Part shown: in pieces, positions 6,932 through 8,711 of the stretch
How the letters are laid out: every line of letters begins with the position of its first letter
How positions within the stretch are numbered: the first letter of the stretch is position 1
Assembly (NCBI GenBank): GCA_003695505.1
Contig: RFIY01000110.1
Span: forward strand, 1 to 8,711
DNA: 8,711 bases
Direction of reading: 5' to 3'
From: J088 sp003695505 [NCBI: Candidatus Dadabacteria bacterium]
GTDB lineage: Bacteria > J088
Translations under genes and position numbers: made by a program
Notes under the pieces: generated by a model
What the model saw: only the letters and a program-made list of their open reading frames with translations
What the model was told of the DNA's origin: nothing
Databases searched by the model: none

Positions 6932-6939
6932 CCCCCGAC

Positions 6940-8711
6940 ATGAACCGTATCCTTGCCCGTTTTTCGACACCGCTCTGGGCGGTGTGTCTTTTAGTGTTTG
7001 TTTCCGGTTGTCTCGAAGACGCCGTTCAGGATGCGGTCGATGACGCGATCAGCTCGGCGTGTATCGATGTGGACGGCGATGGTTACGGGATCGAATGTGA
7101 GGCGGGGCCGGACTGTGATGATACCAATGCCAACCTGAACGTCACCTGCGACGAGACGGCCTGTGTCGATGCCGACGGTGACGGGTATGGCCAGGACTGT
7201 GCAGCCGGGGCGGACTGTGACGACGCGGATGCAACGGTCTACCAGTCGCAATACGCCTACCCGGACACGGATGGCGATACGTACGCGACCGAGGTCTCGG
7301 CGATGATCTGTACGGGTGCATCGTTGCCGACGGGTTACCTTTCCGCCGCGGGCGGAGACTGCGACGACGCGGACAGCAGCGTTTTCGAAAGCAAGAACCT
7401 CTATATCGATGCCGACGGCGACGGCGTGGGCGGCCCCTCGATGGCAACCGTCTGTGCCGGCAGCGGCATCCCGTCGGGCTACAGCGACAAAACTGGCGAC
7501 TGCAACGATGGCGACGGCAATATTTACCAGGATCTGTATGGCTATCCGGACGTCGATGGCGATGGTTACAGCAGTGCTGTCTCGCAGACGGTTTGCTCCG
7601 GTACGGCGCTGCCCGCAGGATTTACCGCGGCTCCAGGCGCTGACTGCAACGACAACCAGAGCTCGATCAACCCCGGCGCCACCGACACGCCCGGTGATGC
7701 GATCGACAGCGACTGCGACGGCATCGACGGCGCTCAGCCCACCGACAGCACAAGCATCTTCGTCAGCGTGGCGGGCAGTGACAGCAACCCGGGAACGATG
7801 GCGCAGCCCGTCTCGACGCTGGCACGCGGTGTCGCTCTTGCGGCCGCCTCCGGGAAGTCTGTCATGATGGCGCAGGGAACCTATACGGTGACTGCAGACA
7901 TTGCCGATTCGGTGGTGATCGGTGGCGGGTTCAGCAGCGATTTCATGTCTCGCAGCGCAACGATGTACACGACGGTCCTCACGGCTGCAGCCGGCGACGT
8001 GACGACGGTCGGCATTGCCAGCAATGTCACCGTCACGATCGCGCTCGTATCCGCGTACCCCGCGACCGGAAGCGGAGACCGTTACGTCTTTGACAGCCAG
8101 GGCAATCTGACGTTGAGCAACGTGATGATCAGCGGCCAGGGCGGCAGCGGTGCCAACGATGGCAACACGGGTGTGCGGCAACAAGGCGGCTCACTCTGGT
8201 TTTACCAGAGCACCGTAACCGATTTCGGTGCTTCGTCTGCCCGTCGCGCCTGGGGGATCGATGCCTCTGGCAACGTGACGGTCGAGGCAGGTACGATCGG
8301 CAATCTTGGCGGCTCGAGAACCGTTGGCCTGCTCGCGCGTTCCGGAGCGATTGCCGTGACTGACAGCCTGGTCTCGTCACAGGATAGCAACGGCAACAAA
8401 CAGATTGGCCTGTTGAACTTGTCCACCAAGCTCACGGTTGACAATTCGGAACTGCTCGGTTCCAACTCCGGCAGCGAGTGTTACGGTCTGTTCAACAACC
8501 CCGGTGCGAGTGCGCTGGTGCGCGACAGTTTCGTGCACGGGGGAATCTGTAGTGACGTTTACGGGATCTTCAGTGCCGGTGGCAGCATCCGTACCATTGA
8601 TTCGGATATCCTTGGTGGTAAGAGTATGAGCGATCTGTATGGTATTCGCGCCGAGGGGCGACCATGGGATAACGATCGCATCGCGGTGAACGGTGGTTCG
8701 GTCGTCGGCGG
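6940..8711 (+). CDS. lipoprotein with MopE-type metal-binding repeats and a beta-helix domain, 3' end missing
   Basis: The frame is open for 590 codons and runs off the window. Residues 1-24 are a lipoprotein signal (FVSGC, C24 acylated), followed by L-E, which suggests sorting to the outer membrane. Residues 41-263 hold five Asp-rich repeats of the D-x-D-G-D-x-(Y/V)...D-C-(D/N)-D type known from the Methylococcus surface protein MopE and from many 'putative metal-binding motif' proteins. The block ends in the typical NPGATDTPGDAIDSDCDGID (244-263). From 273 a right-handed beta-helix begins (IFVSVAGSDSNPGT, VMMAQGTYTV, VVIGGGF), with rungs marked by WGI/VGL/IGL/YGL/YGI to at least 569. A cell-surface calcium- or copper-binding lipoprotein is likely; no enzyme active site is visible. 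The frame is supported by the ribosome site, signal peptide and domains. A long open frame on the opposite strand (6991-8184) is a shadow. Confidence 0.9.
   Translation, partial: MNRILARFSTPLWAVCLLVFVSGCLEDAVQDAVDDAISSACIDVDGDGYGIECEAGPDCDDTNANLNVTCDETACVDADGDGYGQDCAAGADCDDADATVYQSQYAYPDTDGDTYATEVSAMICTGASLPTGYLSAAGGDCDDADSSVFESKNLYIDADGDGVGGPSMATVCAGSGIPSGYSDKTGDCNDGDGNIYQDLYGYPDVDGDGYSSAVSQTVCSGTALPAGFTAAPGADCNDNQSSINPGATDTPGDAIDSDCDGIDGAQPTDSTSIFVSVAGSDSNPGTMAQPVSTLARGVALAAASGKSVMMAQGTYTVTADIADSVVIGGGFSSDFMSRSATMYTTVLTAAAGDVTTVGIASNVTVTIALVSAYPATGSGDRYVFDSQGNLTLSNVMISGQGGSGANDGNTGVRQQGGSLWFYQSTVTDFGASSARRAWGIDASGNVTVEAGTIGNLGGSRTVGLLARSGAIAVTDSLVSSQDSNGNKQIGLLNLSTKLTVDNSELLGSNSGSECYGLFNNPGASALVRDSFVHGGICSDVYGIFSAGGSIRTIDSDILGGKSMSDLYGIRAEGRPWDNDRIAVNGGSVVG
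7060..7728 (+). repeat. five tandem Asp/Cys-rich MopE-type repeats
   Basis: The repeats start at about residues 41, 75, 107, 155 and 202 of the lipoprotein. Each opens with an Asp-rich loop (for example DVDGDGYG or DADGDGYG) and ends with D-C-(D/N)-D. The first two are short, about 32-34 residues. The last three are 47 residues or longer and include a C-(T/A/S)-G-x-x-(L/I)-P-x-G-(Y/F) insert at 124-133, 172-181 and 219-228. Confidence 0.8.
8251..8646 (+). repeat. beta-helix rungs with aromatic/aliphatic-Gly-Ile/Leu motif
   Basis: WGI, VGL, IGL, YGL, YGI and YGI start at residues 438, 462, 489, 515, 541 and 567 of the lipoprotein, at spacings of 24, 27, 26, 26 and 26. Each is followed by a short variable turn and a strand with alternating hydrophobic residues (for example VTVEAGTIG or LTVDNSELLG). 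The series continues up to the window edge. Confidence 0.65.

Noticed and set aside
7060-7728. CRISPR-like or DNA tandem repeat
   Set aside because: The periodicity is in the protein: unit lengths vary from about 96 to over 140 bases and the DNA copies are diverged, with no constant repeat and spacer.
6991-8184. 397-codon open frame on the minus strand
   Set aside because: It lies wholly inside the plus-strand lipoprotein gene, which has a ribosome site, a lipoprotein signal, MopE-type repeats and a beta-helix. The minus frame has low-complexity Val/Ala/Arg/Asp content that mirrors the Asp/Gly-rich repeat codons and shows no domain.

Overview
The window holds six protein-coding genes, four complete and two cut by the window edges, and no RNA gene, insertion sequence, integrase or CRISPR array that I can see. 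The DNA is GC-rich. The proteins carry Gram-negative export signals (a short Sec signal peptide and two lipoprotein-type signals) and families common in large-genome environmental bacteria: MopE-type metal-binding repeats, parallel beta-helix surface proteins, PAPS-type sulfotransferases and AlkP-superfamily hydrolases. A myxobacteria-like or environmental proteobacterial source fits best, but no phylogenetic marker is present, so this is inference.

Layout. 1-1776 (+): 3' part of a large secreted protein with a cadherin-like domain, a beta-helix with a regular 26-28 residue repeat, and a C-terminal two-cysteine domain. A strong GC hairpin (1813-1839) ends this unit. 1915-2220 (+): small exported EF-hand protein with two intact calcium loops. 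2247-3344 (+): cytosolic PAPS-dependent sulfotransferase. 3344-5398 (+): membrane-anchored AlkP-superfamily phosphohydrolase of the COG3379 type, whose start codon overlaps the sulfotransferase stop. 5423-6832 (-): exported sulfatase-fold protein, probably a lipoprotein, converging on the previous gene with a 24-base gap. 6833-6939: divergent promoter region with a 13-base inverted repeat. 6940-8711 (+, runs off the end): lipoprotein with five Asp-rich MopE-type repeats followed by a beta-helix with 'YGI/YGL' rungs.

How they may work together (inference). The EF-hand, sulfotransferase and AlkP genes are close enough to form one operon. The sulfotransferase and AlkP enzyme are probably translationally coupled and may act on the same molecule, with sulfation in the cytosol and a phospho-ester step at the membrane or in the periplasm. 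The convergent sulfatase-fold protein lacks the Cys/Ser and Arg of the sulfatase active-site signature and is more likely a phosphoester enzyme or phosphotransferase than a sulfatase. The flanking beta-helix proteins are cell-surface or secreted and share the same helix-entry sequence, so the region looks like a surface-modification and surface-protein neighbourhood. I see no clear new defence or mobile system. The most unusual points are the Thr-type 'sulfatase', the coupled sulfotransferase-AlkP pair, and the strict repeat geometry of the two beta-helix proteins.
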